Made by a program: the position numbers and the translations under genes. A stretch of DNA of 64,000 nt from Porphyra umbilicalis. Taxonomy: Eukaryota; Rhodophyta; Bangiophyceae; Bangiales; Bangiaceae. This document shows positions 9,754 to 19,518 of this stretch, piece after piece; within the stretch, counting starts at the first letter, position 1; every line of letters starts with the position of its first letter. The DNA is taken from assembly GCA_002049455.2 (NCBI GenBank), contig KV918824.1, positions 186,001 to 250,000 of the forward strand. Direction: 5' to 3'. Below the pieces are notes generated by a model. It searched no databases. It was not told the origin of the DNA and worked only from the letters and a program-made list of their open reading frames with translations.

Positions 9754-11400
9754 ATGTCTACTGGTGGTACCGGCGGCACTCGGCGAGCCAGAGACGGCAA
9801 GTTGCCATCTGGCTACCGGCCGCCGGGCGGGGGACAAGGCACTCCTGCCGCCTCCGACGCCCCCACGGACGGTGCTTCAACTCCTCCCATCCCTGCGGAT
9901 CAAGCCGCCTCTGGGCAGATGCAGGTGGTGGAGAGCCTGAAGGCGGCCGTTGAAGCACTTCAGCGACGCCTAACGGCCCAAGAACAGACTAACGAGTCTC
10001 TGGCGCGAGCCAATGACAAGTTGGTCGACGACGTCGAGGCCCTGCGCAAGGTCGACTCCCATGAGGAGGAACGCCGTGTGGCTAAGTCTCGCCGCCAGTC
10101 GGGCGACAAGACCAAGGACGTCAAGAAGACGAGCAAGGTGATTAAGGACAAGTCCGTCCGCAAGGACGCTCCGGCTAACGCCGCGCTTTCCTCATCTTCC
10201 GACGATTCCGCTTCTGGGTCAAGCCCGACGTCGTCAGACGACGACAACCCCAACGCGACGGACACGTCCTCTTCGGACGATGGCCACGGGCCCCCACACC
10301 CGCCGTCGCCCCTAAGTGGGTCCTCGCCGAGCGAAAGCTCGAGCGAGTCGGACGCGGCCGCGCGCAAGCGCCCCGCGCCCCCCACCAAACGGAAGGAGCG
10401 ACTTGAAAAAGCCGATAGGATCAAGGTGATCCGCCCGGCTAATAGCCGCTTCAAGACACTCCTGGACTACAGGACGTACTTCCTGATCCGCCGTCAACTG
10501 ACGTATACGCCTAAAGAGGCACAGCGGTCGCACCGTCTCAACAAACGTTTGGACGGAGCGTTCCATGGGCAACAGCCATTCACGGGAGCCCTGCCCTTGG
10601 GCATCTTCACGTTCTTGACGACCTTTCGCCGCGCGTGCGACGCGGCTGGGCTGACGCACGGTCAAGCCCTTCCGCTTATGGTCTTTCGACTAGCCGGCAA
10701 CGCCAAGATGGCTTTCTCCGGCGCGCTTAACAGCACCCTCGGACGTAAGCGTTACGCCATCCGTACCTACGGAGATGCCGTCAACTGGCTTCTTTCGAAG
10801 TATGCGACACACGCAACCATGGCTAACGCCTATCAAGACATCATTACGATGAAGCAACAAGACAACGAGGCGCCCACGGCCTTTGGTCATCGCGTGGAAA
10901 CGCAATGCGACCTCCTGAACGGTTTGTTCGACATCCAAGACGTTAAGGACGTCTTCATCACTGCTCTTTCGGACCTTGTGCAAGCGCACGTCCGGGTACT
11001 GAACGACCAGTTCCCCGACCGAACCCTGTCCGAGACGGTCGCCACCGCCCAGATGTACTGGGACGGCACCAACAAGTTGCGTTTGCAACTCAAGAGTACC
11101 CGCCCAACGGCGATCAAAGTCGCTTACGCGACAAAAGACCAGCGGACGACGACGGAACGACCGTTCACACCGGTTCGCACCCCGCCGCCCCCTCGGGCCG
11201 CCGTCCCTCAAGCCAATCGGGCTGACATCTGTTACAACTGTAACAAGCCGGGGCACTTCGCCGCACAGTGTGCCGAGCCTTATCGCCCTCGCGAGCGTCG
11301 GCAACCGCCTATCGGCGTTCATGCCCTTGCCGACGGTAACGTCGAGGAACACGAGGTCGAGCATCCGGTGGACGCCGTGGACGACTCGAAAAACGTCTAG
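9754..11400 (+). CDS. gag: Ty3/Gypsy Gag polyprotein
   Basis: 548 aa from the ATG at 9754 (MSTGGTGGTRR), the first ATG in frame after the leader. Residues about 57-100 (ESLKAAVEALQRRL ... DDVEALRK) form a predicted coiled coil. Residues about 110-220 are acidic, Ser-rich and low in complexity. A helical capsid-like domain follows (YRTYFLIRRQLTYTP ... MVFRLAGNAKMAFSGAL ... NAYQDIITMKQQDNEAP), typical of the retrotransposon Gag fold. A CCHC knuckle (CYNCNKPGHFAAQC) lies at about residues 492-505. The TAG at 11398-11400 directly follows the proposed slip site into pol. It would form the particle shell and bind genomic RNA. Confidence 0.93.
   Translation: MSTGGTGGTRRARDGKLPSGYRPPGGGQGTPAASDAPTDGASTPPIPADQAASGQMQVVESLKAAVEALQRRLTAQEQTNESLARANDKLVDDVEALRKVDSHEEERRVAKSRRQSGDKTKDVKKTSKVIKDKSVRKDAPANAALSSSSDDSASGSSPTSSDDDNPNATDTSSSDDGHGPPHPPSPLSGSSPSESSSESDAAARKRPAPPTKRKERLEKADRIKVIRPANSRFKTLLDYRTYFLIRRQLTYTPKEAQRSHRLNKRLDGAFHGQQPFTGALPLGIFTFLTTFRRACDAAGLTHGQALPLMVFRLAGNAKMAFSGALNSTLGRKRYAIRTYGDAVNWLLSKYATHATMANAYQDIITMKQQDNEAPTAFGHRVETQCDLLNGLFDIQDVKDVFITALSDLVQAHVRVLNDQFPDRTLSETVATAQMYWDGTNKLRLQLKSTRPTAIKVAYATKDQRTTTERPFTPVRTPPPPRAAVPQANRADICYNCNKPGHFAAQCAEPYRPRERRQPPIGVHALADGNVEEHEVEHPVDAVDDSKNV
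11389..11394 (+). promoter_or_regulatory. Candidate -1 ribosomal frameshift site
   Basis: The last gag codons read TCG AAA AAC GTC TAG. The pol frame is -1 relative to gag and is open from at least 11388, with no ATG near its beginning (the first near-cognate start is a GTG at 11406). AAA AAC is a favourable A-site slip pair. The preceding G makes the heptamer non-canonical. Confidence 0.5.
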
Positions 11401-11405
11401 GCCGG

Positions 11406-14400
11406 GTGCCCGACTTGGGGTTGCCCGGCGGAACGCGAAAGCGTACGGTGACAAGACTCTTACGTCGTGCCCTTCGGCACTATGAGATCGCAGCCACGTT
11501 AGGCCCATGCCTGCGCATAATGCGAAGTTGCCGCCCTGTCCTAGACACGGGCGCAGGGGTGAACATAGTGCGAACTAGTGTTCTCCCTTCGAACTGGATG
11601 GCTTACGCCGAAGAGTTGACTGCGCTTCCGCGCATCCGAGATGCAAACAACAATCGTCTTGTGACGAAGTATGCCATACATTTGTATGTAGACACCGGAG
11701 GTGTGCGTCTAATTGACCGATTCCTCGTTGCCGACAACTTGTCAGTCCCGTGCATTCTTGGCACCGAGTTCATTGAACAAAACATCGAGGGCATTCTGCC
11801 GCGCTTGCACAAGATCGTCTGGCAAGAGCACGTGCGATGCACGGAAGAGCAACCTCGGCCAACGCCGATCTTAGCTTGTCTTAGCGACAGCGCGTGGGAC
11901 CGCCACTGGCAAGATAAACCCGCTCGGGTTCGAGCTTGCAAACAGGTGCGTGTCAACGGACACAAGGAGGAGTGGATCATGGCCACGTGCGACACGCCTG
12001 GTATGGTTACCATCACACCGAACATTCGGTTGTGCCGACACAAGTCCATGGCAGTCGCCCGCGGCATCGCCATCGTCAAACCGGACGAACCATTCCTGGT
12101 CAAGTTATGCAACTTCGGCAAGGACCAAGTCATTGTTCGCAAGAACTCTACCTTGGGGTTTGCAGAACCCTACCAAGGGCCGATGCTTTCCGCCATCTTG
12201 GATGACAACACCCCAAAGGGTGGAACCGATAATTCATCGGACGACGCGAGTCGTGACCCACTCGAGGACCTCGACCTCAGTGAGGCACCCGAGTACCTGC
12301 ACAAGCAGATTCGAGACATGCTGAAGACGCATTCGTCTATGTGGGATGGAACCCTTGGCGTCATCCGTGCTACGGAGCACGCCATCGTCACTCCTCCCGA
12401 CGCTCTGCCCATACGGGCCCAACCCTACCGCACCGGGCCGTTCAAACGGCAGATCATCGCTGATCAGATCAACAAGATGTTGAAGCTCAACGTCATTGCC
12501 CCTAGCCATAGTGCTTGGGCAAGCCCCGTGGTAATTGTACCAAAGAAGAACGGCAAGGCCCGATTCTGTGTCGACTATCGCCGGTTAAACAACATCACCA
12601 AGAAGGATGCTTATCCCTTGCCTCGTATGGAGGACTGCCTCGACTCCTTGGGAGATGCCCAGGTGTTCACGTCTCTCGACTGCACCGCGGGGTACTGGCA
12701 AGTACCCTTACGCAAGGAAGACCAAGAGAAGACAGCGTTCACAACGCATTGTGGTATATACCACTGGTTATCCATGCCTTTCGGCTTGACGAACGCGCCC
12801 GCTACCTTTCAGCGCGCGTTGGATATTATCCTCTCGGGCTTGAAGTGGCAGATATGCCTCGTCTACTTAGACGATGTCATCATCTTCTCCGCCAACGCGG
12901 AACAACACGTCAAAGACGTTGACACGGTTCTTCACCGTCTCCGTGAAGCCGGGGTCACCCTCAACTTGGAAAAGTGTACGTGGTTCTCCGATGAGGTCGA
13001 GTACCTAGGACACATTGTCCGCCCCGGGCAACTGCACGTGCACAACAAGAATGTGGATGCTCTGAAGCATGCCAAGTTCCCAACCACAAAGACCCAGCTG
13101 AAAAGCTTCTTGGGAATGTGCAACGTCTATCGACGGTTTGTCAAAGACTTTGCCAAACGAGCAAAGCCCCTGAACGCCCTGACTAGGGCCGAGATCCCAC
13201 CGGATTTACCACCACCGACGGACGTGGCTATCGCCGCCTTCGAGGACCTTCGCAACGCACTGTTGTGCCCACCGGTACTTGCCTTGCCGAAGGCCAATCG
13301 GAAACTCGTCGTTGACGTGGACGCATGCGCCGACCAAGTTGGTTGTACCCTCCTCCAAGAGGAGCCGGGCGAACTGCTTCACCCTGTCGGGTATTGGAGC
13401 CGAGGACTCACTGCTGCAGAGCAAAACTACTCCACCACGGAGCGAGAATGCCTCGGCGTTGTGTGGGCTGTCCTCAAGTTGAGGCACTTCCTCGACGGAC
13501 AACGGTTCCTCATCCGAACGGATCACCAAGCACTTAGCTGGATCTACAGCACCACCGACTCAAGCGGACGCTTGATGCGATGGCGACTTCGCCTCTCCGA
13601 ATACACATTCGATATGGTTTATAAAGCAGGTGCATCGCACCACTTGCCCGACTTCCTGTCGCGCGCCTCTACGGTGGCTCCGCCAGAGGATATCCATGAT
13701 GATATACCTTGTCTGGCATTGGCCGAGACGGCCAACAGCTTAAGAACGGGGAGGTACACGGGTACCGACACTCCGGAACCGGTGGAGTTCGACGATGTTG
13801 TCGAAGCACAACAAACAGACGACTTTTGCGTCGAGATGTCCACTCGCGTGGAGCGCGGAACGGCCAAGGCCTTCTTCCGCGATGAGCATCACGCTCTGTA
13901 CCGCCGTGCGCCTTTCGGCAATCAACTGGTTATTCCAAAGTCGCTACGCGAACGCGTGTTGACCCTCGAGCACCACGCAACCGTGGCCGCCCATCCTGGT
14001 ATGAACCGGATGTATTACACCATGCGCAAGGCATACTACTGGCCTTCAATGGTGACGGATATTCATTCGACCATCACCAAATGCACAACGTGTGCGCAAA
14101 ACCGCCTCGCCTTGCGGCGACACACCACGCCCTTGACCCTGTTCCAGGCTACCGAGCCTCTCACGGAGCTATCCGTTGACATCTTTGGGCCCATCCCGGC
14201 CTCCAAGAAGGGCAACCGCTTCATCTTGGTTATCACCGACCGCTTCGCAAAGCTCACCAAGTGCGTCGCCTTGCGGCGACTCACGGCCATGTCCGTGGCG
14301 TCAGCCATCATCGACGCGTGGGTGTCGGCCTACGGGCCACCGGACCGGATCCTATCGGACCAAGGGCCCCAGTTCATGTCGAACTTCTTCATCGCTGTGA

Positions 14401-15857
14401 TGAAAATGCTTGGCATTGAAACGGTTCGCACCACGGCGTATCATCCCCAAACCAATGGGCAAGTTGAACGGTACAACCGTACCATGGCTACGCAGCTGCG
14501 ACACTACGTCGCCGACGACCCATCACGATGGGATGAGCTACTCCCGGTAATCACCATGGCGTATAATAGCCGACCACATCGGTCGACGGGCATCGCCCCA
14601 TTTGAGCTTGTTATCCCAAGGCGGATCCCCAACCTCACGGTTCGCAACTTGCCCCCGGGCACTCCGCTTACCAATAAGGGCACGCTCAAGGATGGGTCAC
14701 CCCTAGCTCGCAAGCGCGAGTTCATGGCCCGCCTGCGCAAGCAGATCCCCATCGTGGTCGAGGCCTTGCGTAAGACGCAACAACGTTACAAACGTAACTT
14801 CGACCATCGGGTCGCAACCCGCAATGCGGACGTCAAGATCGGCGACTACGTATACACGACCAACCACGATCGGCAAAACAAGCTGCAAAGCAAAGCCATG
14901 GGCCCCTTCGTGGTCGTCGACGCGGACGCGGACGCCTCCACGTTTGTCATTGACATTGACGGCGAGGAGAAACGCGTCAGCAGTGACCATGTCACCCCAG
15001 CTCCTCGTCCAACGACGACGGACAAGGTTCCACACCCCTTGCTAGATGGTCTAGACCAACGCAAGTCAACCCCGGCAACTGCCGATGAGTATGTGATCGA
15101 CAAACTCCTAGGCTTACGCCAGACGGGTGACAGCTATAGCGCTAAGGTGCGCTGGTTCGACTACGGGTCGAGAGACGACACCTGGGAACCCCTGGAGAAC
15201 CTCCCCCGCAACCTGGTGGTGCGTTTCCTTCGACAGAAGAAGAAGCATGTACCGGGGTACGAGTGGCAAACGCCAACGCGACGAAGTCGCCGACAGGCCG
15301 GGCTCACAACCGTGGCCAACATCGTCATGGACTCCACGTGGATACCCACTATCCAACATGTCCATGTTACTGGTGATGGAGTTATCCATGCCGATGTCTC
15401 TTGGACAGAGTCAAGTACCGACGTTGCAATTAAGGAAGTAATTCCTGTGGCGTGGCTCAAGTCCACTCTGCCGTCCATGACGCGCAACTTTGCGTATGAT
15501 CCCCAACTTGCCTTGCGGCATTTCTCTCGGCTGAACCGTGTTTACGGCCCGTACACATATGTGTGGCCGAAATCCGCACAGGCGACACTCATCGGGAGCG
15601 ATCCCCCCGTACCAGTGCTCCCCAAGGGGTTTCTGGTACCTCCGGTGCAACACTTGGACTCAGTCCTTCGACGCTTGGTTACAACCACTGAGGAAGCAAC
15701 CGTGGTAATACCACAATGGACCAACACCAGTTGGTACGCTACTGCCATACGTGCATATTTCGAGTACGAAGTGCTTTTATCAGCAGACTCAAGGGATGCA
15801 AATCCCACACCATGGGCCATGCTGGCATGCCACTTCCTTCATCGCTATGATGACTGA
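11406..15857 (+). CDS. pol: Ty3/Gypsy Pol polyprotein with chromodomain
   Basis: About 1,483 aa with no internal stop, ending TGA. Numbering is from the GTG at 11406, though translation probably enters by -1 frameshift from gag. Aspartic protease: DTGA at 47-50. RT: LDCTAGYWQV, FGLTNAPATFQ, YLDD at 487-490. RNase H: VDVDACAD near 635, TTEREC near 679, RTDHQAL near 706. Integrase: HHCC finger (HHATVAAHPG ... CTTCAQ) at 855-897, then the DDE residues in SVDIFGP (~922), LSDQGPQF (~983) and GQVERYN (~1019). Chromodomain at about 1226-1280 (YSAKVRWFDYGSRDDTWEPL), which tethers integration complexes to modified histones in related elements. A further 190 residues of unknown function end the protein. 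All catalytic residues looked for are present. Confidence 0.95.
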   Translation: MPDLGLPGGTRKRTVTRLLRRALRHYEIAATLGPCLRIMRSCRPVLDTGAGVNIVRTSVLPSNWMAYAEELTALPRIRDANNNRLVTKYAIHLYVDTGGVRLIDRFLVADNLSVPCILGTEFIEQNIEGILPRLHKIVWQEHVRCTEEQPRPTPILACLSDSAWDRHWQDKPARVRACKQVRVNGHKEEWIMATCDTPGMVTITPNIRLCRHKSMAVARGIAIVKPDEPFLVKLCNFGKDQVIVRKNSTLGFAEPYQGPMLSAILDDNTPKGGTDNSSDDASRDPLEDLDLSEAPEYLHKQIRDMLKTHSSMWDGTLGVIRATEHAIVTPPDALPIRAQPYRTGPFKRQIIADQINKMLKLNVIAPSHSAWASPVVIVPKKNGKARFCVDYRRLNNITKKDAYPLPRMEDCLDSLGDAQVFTSLDCTAGYWQVPLRKEDQEKTAFTTHCGIYHWLSMPFGLTNAPATFQRALDIILSGLKWQICLVYLDDVIIFSANAEQHVKDVDTVLHRLREAGVTLNLEKCTWFSDEVEYLGHIVRPGQLHVHNKNVDALKHAKFPTTKTQLKSFLGMCNVYRRFVKDFAKRAKPLNALTRAEIPPDLPPPTDVAIAAFEDLRNALLCPPVLALPKANRKLVVDVDACADQVGCTLLQEEPGELLHPVGYWSRGLTAAEQNYSTTERECLGVVWAVLKLRHFLDGQRFLIRTDHQALSWIYSTTDSSGRLMRWRLRLSEYTFDMVYKAGASHHLPDFLSRASTVAPPEDIHDDIPCLALAETANSLRTGRYTGTDTPEPVEFDDVVEAQQTDDFCVEMSTRVERGTAKAFFRDEHHALYRRAPFGNQLVIPKSLRERVLTLEHHATVAAHPGMNRMYYTMRKAYYWPSMVTDIHSTITKCTTCAQNRLALRRHTTPLTLFQATEPLTELSVDIFGPIPASKKGNRFILVITDRFAKLTKCVALRRLTAMSVASAIIDAWVSAYGPPDRILSDQGPQFMSNFFIAVMKMLGIETVRTTAYHPQTNGQVERYNRTMATQLRHYVADDPSRWDELLPVITMAYNSRPHRSTGIAPFELVIPRRIPNLTVRNLPPGTPLTNKGTLKDGSPLARKREFMARLRKQIPIVVEALRKTQQRYKRNFDHRVATRNADVKIGDYVYTTNHDRQNKLQSKAMGPFVVVDADADASTFVIDIDGEEKRVSSDHVTPAPRPTTTDKVPHPLLDGLDQRKSTPATADEYVIDKLLGLRQTGDSYSAKVRWFDYGSRDDTWEPLENLPRNLVVRFLRQKKKHVPGYEWQTPTRRSRRQAGLTTVANIVMDSTWIPTIQHVHVTGDGVIHADVSWTESSTDVAIKEVIPVAWLKSTLPSMTRNFAYDPQLALRHFSRLNRVYGPYTYVWPKSAQATLIGSDPPVPVLPKGFLVPPVQHLDSVLRRLVTTTEEATVVIPQWTNTSWYATAIRAYFEYEVLLSADSRDANPTPWAMLACHFLHRYDD

Positions 15858-17689
15858 CAGGAAACTGCAAAGTAGATACGCCGAGTGTGCGCGCGAGCGC
15901 GGTTGCGGACGCAAATGTCGTACGGACTCTGGTCAGCAATGACCGGGATCCCATCGACCACCTCGGTCGGGCCAACGTGTGCGTAGAACGAGCCGCGAGG
16001 CTGAGGCGAACATACATCTCCGGGTCGGTGGACCAAATGACATCGGGTCCGTCACCCGCAACGGCGTGAGCCACGTGCGCCCCGCCGTTGGCGTTGCCGC
16101 TGTCCACCGCCATCGCTGCGGGTTCAACCATGCTGGTACCTGGGTATACACCCTCACCGCCTCCGTGCGTAGCCGCAAGGTGAATCACCCGCGCCGGCAG
16201 GCGAATCGCCCGCGTCGCCGGCCGTTGCCGCCCTTGCCCGCCTTGCCAGCCCTCGACGCCCGCGCCGCAAGGCGAATCGCCCGCGTCGCCGGCCGTTGCC
16301 ACCCTTGCCCGCGCCGCAAGGCGGACCGCCCGCGCCGTAAGGCAAATCGCCCGCGCCCCCGGCTGTTATCAACCGCGCCGCAAGGCAGAAGCTGCCCGCG
16401 CCGCAAGGCGAATCACCCGCGCCGCCAGGCAAACCGCCCGCGCCGCCGGCTGTTGCCACCCTTGCCCACGCCGCAAGGTGAACCTCCCGCGCCGCCAGGC
16501 GAACCGCCCGCGCCGCAGGCCAATGCTGCTCTTGCCCGCGCTTCCAGCCCTAGATGCCCGCGCCGCAATGTCAATCGCCCGCATTGCTGGCCGTTGCCAC
16601 CCTTGTCCGCGCCGCAAGGCAAATCGCCCGCGCCGCCGGCCGTTGTCACCCTCGCCGCAAGGCAAAAACAGCCCGCGCCGCAAGGCAAATCACCGGCGCC
16701 GCCGCCCTTGCCACAGCCGCGCTTGGCCACCGGGCGCGCCGCCCGCACAGCCGGGCGTGCCACCCTTGCCGCCGCCGCGCTTGGCCACCGGGCGCGCCGC
16801 CCGCACAGCCGGGCGTGCCACCCTTGCCGCCGCCGCGCTTGGCCACCGGGCGCGCCGCCCGCGTTTCCGACCTTGCCGACCTTGCCGTCCTTGTGCCTTG
16901 CCGCCCTTGCCGCCCTTGCCGCCCGTGCCGCCCTTGCCAACCTTGCCGCCCTTGCCGCCCTTGCCGCCCTTGCCGCCGTCGCCGCCGGGCTTGCCGCCCT
17001 TGCCGCCGTGCGCGCCGCCCCCCCCCACCCCGCGCAAACCCACACTCACCGGGCCCACCACCTCGCGGTGTGCCACCTTGCGGCGGCGCACCCCAACTCA
17101 AGCTTTGCCGTTAGGCCTCAACCTGTGCGCGAGCACGATGACACGGGATGGCCCCGTGCCGACAAACGGAGACCCGCACAAGACACGGTGGTAACCGGCC
17201 GCAGGATACGCACCCCCCCCCCCCCCCCTCGGCAACAAGCACCCGCGTCCCGGCTTTCGCCTTCTCGCCGGGGTAGTCAAACCCCGACGAAGCTGGCGCC
17301 ACACGGCACCGACGATGGTCACCCCAGCACGTGCTGCTCGACGCGCCGCCGCGAACATGGGTCTTAACCCTGGCACCCGCGCCCGCCCCCGCACCAACGT
17401 ACCCACACGCGTGGAACCGCCCGCGCCGGCACGCCTACGCGTAAGCGTCGAGCTGACCCGCAGATCAACCTGCCCGCCACGCACGCACGCGCGTGCGTGA
17501 TCGGACGGTCGCGGCCGACGCCGGCGAACCGCCACCTCCCCCCAATCGGGACTGAGCGGCGCGCCCCTTCGCGACTCCCGCCGCCCGGGCAGTTACGCCC
17601 GCGCGGGCCCGTAAGGGGCCGCGATGGCCCAATCGGGTTTCACCATCCTCGGATCTCACCGGGACGGTTCGAATCTTGCGTTGGAGGTA
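15858..17689 (+). repeat. GC-rich tandem-repeat tract between pol and the 3' LTR
   Basis: About 1.8 kb of untranslated or weakly coding sequence. From about 16180 to 16700 it consists of diverged units built on CGCGCCGCAAGGCGAATCGC-like text. At 16721-16863 three copies of a 58-bp unit follow (GCTTGGCCACCGGGCGCGCC at 16721, 16779 and 16837). A CCGCCCTTG 9-mer is then iterated to about 17000. An open frame (15979-17367) crosses the tract but encodes only Arg/Pro/Ala repeats, and its mirror on the other strand is also open, so I do not call it a gene. Such arrays between pol and PPT occur in some plant chromoviruses. Confidence 0.7.
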
Positions 17690-18083
17690 TGTAGCATATC
17701 TCTGCTACCAATTGGCAATTAGCCACGAGTAGCCCCCTTGACTGGCCGAATCCACGGATGTGTGTGACTCGGCTTGTGGCACGCCCTTTGGGGGGTTACT
17801 TCCGCATTGTTTATTTTTTATTTGCTTGTTTGCTTGTCTGTCTTATCTGTCTGCCGGCACTCATTACGATCGCTTGATCGGATGGTCGATCGACCAGTGC
17901 CGTTGTTTGTATTAAACCACCGTGGGTCCGGGGTCGCCGTCGTGGGCACCACCCGGCTCCCCATCGGATGCCCTCCAACAAAAGGTCTTCTTCCTCGCCG
18001 CGACGGCGATAGAACTCGCTTTATTGCTTGGCTACGGTCGGTCTCAGTACACTGGTAATTGAACTAACGTTATTAATACCACA
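17690..18083 (+). repeat. 3' LTR of the Ty3/Gypsy element
   Basis: 394 bp, no difference from 9130-9523 detected by eye. It is preceded by a short purine stretch (TTGGAGGTA) that is a weak candidate polypurine tract. Confidence 0.95.
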
Positions 18084-18088
18084 GCCGG
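18084..18088. repeat. 5-bp target-site duplication, right (GCCGG)
   Basis: GCCGG immediately after the 3' LTR, matching 9125-9129. Confidence 0.85.
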
Positions 18089-18644
18089 CGCCGAGCGCCA
18101 CGCTGACGATGGGGATGCGGGGCTTTCCTCTCGCGCAAAGGACGTGGGAGCGCATGAGGACAGGGTGGGGGGGGGTTCAAAGCCCCGCGCGGACGTCCCG
18201 CTGGTCCGCCGTGGACTCGAGAGGTCTGCGTGGCGGAAACTGCGCAAGGGCGATTGTACGGGGCTCCCGTGATGGCCGCCCTGTGGTGTGGGTGAGAAAG
18301 GGGTGGGAAAAAGACAAAGAAGCTGTTTTGGTGTGGCGAGACAGTGGCGTAGGTGTAGGTGGCATTGTGTCTGAGCAGCGTTACCTCTTGTCAGAGCACC
18401 TTCAGAAGATGCACGTGACGCTCTTGTCACTCTTTGGTCGTGTGAAAACGGTGTTGTCGTTTCGAAAGTCCAGGGTGTTTTCGCGAACGCGCTTTCAGAG
18501 CAATCCTAGCAATGTCAAAGGACTATCCTTAAAATATCAATTGGGCTTGCGACGTGGCGCCCCCTCACAGGCCGCCTATTGTAGGCTCCTAAATTGGGCG
18601 ATATGCGCAATAGAGTTACTCCTGACACGGCTACTTTATCATCG
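18089..18644. other. Spacer right of the Ty3 element, no recognised gene
   Basis: Sequence with a plus-strand open frame reaching 18648 that starts inside the 3' LTR. Because the frame depends on the inserted LTR it is not a native gene. No domain is recognisable. Confidence 0.4.
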
Positions 18645-18722
18645 ATAGTCCTCTTTGTTAACAAAGAGGACTATGGGCCACGAACCGCCCACCAACATGT
18701 TGGTGGGCGGTTCGTGGCCCAT
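18645..18722. repeat. Two abutting perfect palindromes (30 bp and 50 bp)
   Basis: 18645-18674 is a perfect palindrome centred on GTT/AAC (arm ATAGTCCTCTTTGTT). 18673-18722 is a second perfect palindrome centred on CA/TG at 18697/18698 (arm begins ATGGGCCACGAACCGCCC). They share two bases. Both have no spacer, so each could extrude as a cruciform or fold into a long RNA hairpin. No coding region overlaps them convincingly. Confidence 0.9.
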
Positions 18723-19000
18723 CCCTTGGAGTAAACCGTCCGAACAATCTCGGAGCCGTCAGCGAGGCGTGATCCGCGAGATCCGCTGCAGATTGCTGTC
18801 GACAGGCCGACGAAAGGCAGCGATCGACTGACTCAAAAGCTGACACGAAGCACAAGTATGGCTAAAAGTGGGAGATCGTCGGCGTAAACGTCGATTGAGT
18901 GATACATGGCAGCTCGACAGGCTGCCACCGTGCAGGGCTAGGACGACCTGTCAGCCAATCACACATGCAAGAATCACAGACGGGATTGTGTGCACTCACA

Positions 19001-19080
19001 CAGCGCCACACAGCGCCACACAGAGCCACAAAGAGCCACACAGAGCCACACAGAGCCACACAGAGCCACACAGAGCCACA
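19001..19080. repeat. 10-bp minisatellite, 8 units
   Basis: Eight head-to-tail units of CAGAGCCACA with substitutions: CAGCGCCACA twice, AAGAGCCACA once, the rest canonical. Open frames through it encode only short His/Thr/Gln or Val/Trp/Cys repeats, a by-product of the array. Confidence 0.9.
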
Positions 19081-19518
19081 CACCGTTCGGTCGTCGTGGG
19101 ACACGTGTTCGACCCAGGTCATTTCGACGTCCAGCCAACGAGCGGACGTCCAGGATAGTCCTTGTCCAGAATAGGGTGGGCGTGCCGTATTTTGCCTTCG
19201 AATAGAACACGCGCCCTCTCTTACGTCACCTGGACTATCGGACCGAGATGTAGTTATATAAATTCATTGTGGTAAATCTCGTTCCTTAGGGCACCGTTAC
19301 ATTGACGAGAGCGTGGATCGTGGACCAATATGCGAACATAGACACGTTGCGCGAATAAAAGAGACACGTTTTGTTGGTCCATCATTGCTAGGTTTGCTCT
19401 CAGTCCGGGAAACCAGATGCGGAGCAGTTGTGGGCCGGACGTTCCACACACGGGGACGCGCGGTTGGCTTGCACCGGCGAGCGTGCTGCCAGTGGCGGCG
19501 GGGCATCCCCCACGCCCT

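Larger units (their letters stand above)
9130..18083 (+). mobile_element. Complete Ty3/Gypsy chromovirus LTR retrotransposon (8,954 bp)
   Basis: Order: 394-bp 5' LTR, PBS-like site, leader with a repeated hairpin-like motif, gag, pol in the -1 frame (protease, RT, RNase H, integrase, chromodomain, extra C-terminal region), 1.8 kb of GC-rich tandem repeats, 3' LTR. The LTRs look identical by eye, both ends carry TG...CA, and GCCGG is duplicated on both sides. gag and pol have no internal stops. Integrase following RNase H with a terminal chromodomain defines a chromovirus. Identical LTRs and intact ORFs indicate a very recent, possibly still competent insertion. Confidence 0.95.

Noticed and set aside
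15979-17367. Third gene (env-like) in the Ty3 element
   Set aside because: Encodes only tandem Arg/Pro/Ala repeats without signal peptide or membrane segment; the antisense frame is equally open.
17666-17675. tRNA T-arm (GGTTCGAATC) just before the 3' LTR
   Set aside because: The flanking bases do not form a T stem, and no acceptor, D or anticodon arm is present.
18028-18648. 206-codon plus-strand frame right of the Ty3 element
   Set aside because: It begins inside the inserted LTR, so it cannot be a native gene. No motif.
19001-19080. CRISPR-like array
   Set aside because: Units are only 10 bp with no spacers, so it is a minisatellite.
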